A stretch of 64,000 nt of DNA from Palsa-1150 sp036490515. Its GTDB lineage: Bacteria > Myxococcota_A > Polyangia > Polyangiales > Polyangiaceae. Position numbers and translations under genes: made by a program. Positions within the stretch are counted from its first letter, which is position 1, and each line of letters begins with the position of its first letter. The notes under the pieces are model-generated. The model saw only the letters and a list, made by a program, of their open reading frames with translations, made no database searches and was not told the DNA's origin. Shown piece after piece: positions 63,401 to 64,000 of this stretch. Where the stretch lies: the NCBI GenBank assembly GCA_036490515.1, contig DASXDU010000005.1:62001-126000 (forward strand), read 5' to 3'.

Positions 63401-64000
63401 TCAGGCGGCGAGTTCCCGGAGCTCCTCGAGCTTGGCCCGCAGCTTTCCGAATGCCCTCTCCTCGAGCTGCCGGACGCGCTCCTTGCTCACGCCGAGGCGC
63501 ACGCCGAGCTCCTGCAGGGTGCGCGGATCGTCCGTCATGACCCGCTCGCGAACGATCATCCGTTCGCGCTCGCTCAGCCCCTCGAGCGCCTCGCTCACGG
63601 CGAGCCGCGCGCGTGTCTGCCGCTCCGCAGCCGTCGCATCCTCCTCGGGGCTGGGCGACGATGCCGGCAGCCGCTCGCTCAGCGCGGCGTGATCGTCCAC
63701 CCGTGCCTCCAGGCTCGCCTCGCGCGCCATGAGCAGCGGCAGCAACCAGGTCGCCTTTTCCACGGTCATCCCGCTCGCGCTCGCGAGCGCAGTCGGATCG
63801 CTCTCCCGCGTCTTGCGGTACGTGCGAAGCGCCCGGCGCTCGGCCTTCGTCGTTCCCAGCCGGACGACGCGATAGGCCCGCACGACGTAGTCGCGGATCT
63901 CCGCGCGGATCCAGTACGCGGCGTACGTCGCCAGCCTGCAGTCGCGGCTCAGGTCGAACTTCGACGCGGCTCGAAGCAGCCCCAGGTTCCCCTGCTGGAT
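63401..64000 (-). CDS. RpoH-like sigma factor, C-terminal part
   Basis: The last 199 residues plus stop; the start lies beyond the right edge. Region 2 is seen in IQQGNLGLLRAASKFDLSRD and TYAAYWIRAEIRDYVV, followed by the RpoH-box-like VRLGTTKAERRALRTYRK. Region 4 has LQELGVRLGVSKERVRQLEERAFGKLR, the -35-binding HTH. Together this is a group 3 sigma-70 family protein of the RpoH/SigB-SigC type known in myxobacteria, where such factors control heat shock and starvation or development. Most of regions 1-2 is missing from view. Confidence 0.93.
   Translation of the reverse strand: MQQGNLGLLRAASKFDLSRDCRLATYAAYWIRAEIRDYVVRAYRVVRLGTTKAERRALRTYRKTRESDPTALASASGMTVEKATWLLPLLMAREASLEARVDDHAALSERLPASSPSPEEDATAAERQTRARLAVSEALEGLSERERMIVRERVMTDDPRTLQELGVRLGVSKERVRQLEERAFGKLRAKLEELRELAA

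Overview
The window is very GC-rich DNA (roughly 70% by eye) with almost no spacing between genes. It has many GTG and TTG starts, a large share of secreted lipoproteins, and many regulators (a hybrid histidine kinase, two Ser/Thr kinases, a TetR repressor and an RpoH-like sigma factor). Two exported proteins end in what look like MYXO-CTERM sorting tails (GC...P, hydrophobic helix, Arg cluster). Together with Ser/Gly- and Asp-Ala-Gly-rich lipoprotein linkers, VWA lipoproteins, tandem DUF2330 proteins and HRDVSPSN-type kinases, this points to a myxobacterium, most likely Polyangiales. I saw no rRNA, tRNA, CRISPR array, phage or insertion sequence. It reads as ordinary chromosome.

Layout. 1-4723 (minus): a porin-like start, a PstS-like lipoprotein, a DUF4337 membrane protein and a PAS-PAS hybrid histidine kinase. 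4778-8067 (minus): an unknown lipoprotein and a GMC oxidoreductase. 8107-9620 (plus): glyQ coupled to a lipoprotein with a duplicated Cys domain. 9621-10219 (minus): two small paralogous lipoproteins. 10279-12619 (plus): a TPR protein and a DsbD-like protein. 12626-19867 (minus): CNNM/CorC protein, RND/MMPL exporter, ComF and a bitopic protein, which look like one operon. 19901-23781 (plus): a cation/proton antiporter with a PTS EIIA-like tail and a frameshifted VWA lipoprotein. 23921-28576 (minus): OmpA-type lipoprotein pair, a DUF362-CBM9 fusion and an APC permease. 28635-34885 (plus): OtsA-OtsB fusion, a Cys-rich lipoprotein and the DUF2330 pair. 34911-39395 (minus): TPR protein, orphan beta-class DNA methyltransferase and lytic transglycosylase. 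39518-48893 (plus): Pro-rich lipoprotein, Ser/Thr kinase, priA, a GNAT acetyltransferase, mfd and an MBL-fold hydrolase. 48930-51323 (minus): a kinase-TolB-like-TPR protein. 51450-54529 (plus): a small protein, then TetR, an unknown protein and an SDR overlapping head to tail, then a DUF6882-like protein. 54530-55867 (minus): a lipoprotein transpeptidase. 55961-61229 (plus, with one minus gene at 58880-59473): HEAT-repeat protein, rhodanese, GT2 glycosyltransferase and an outer-membrane protein. 61220-64000 (minus): purB, an SDR and a truncated RpoH-like sigma factor.

The themes are envelope biology (lipoproteins, OmpA, RND export, transglycosylase, transpeptidase, DsbD), genome maintenance (priA, mfd, methyltransferase) and signalling. 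The most notable non-coding signals are: (1) a TetR gene with two matching dyads, one over its start codon and one inside its HTH-coding region; (2) at least seven genes with a TANNNT box 7-8 bases before the start codon and no Shine-Dalgarno, suggesting leaderless transcripts; (3) four exact-length 20-bp tandem repeats at 21411-21490; (4) overlapping hairpins between convergent genes at 23805-23862. All names come from reading motifs by eye; no database search was possible.
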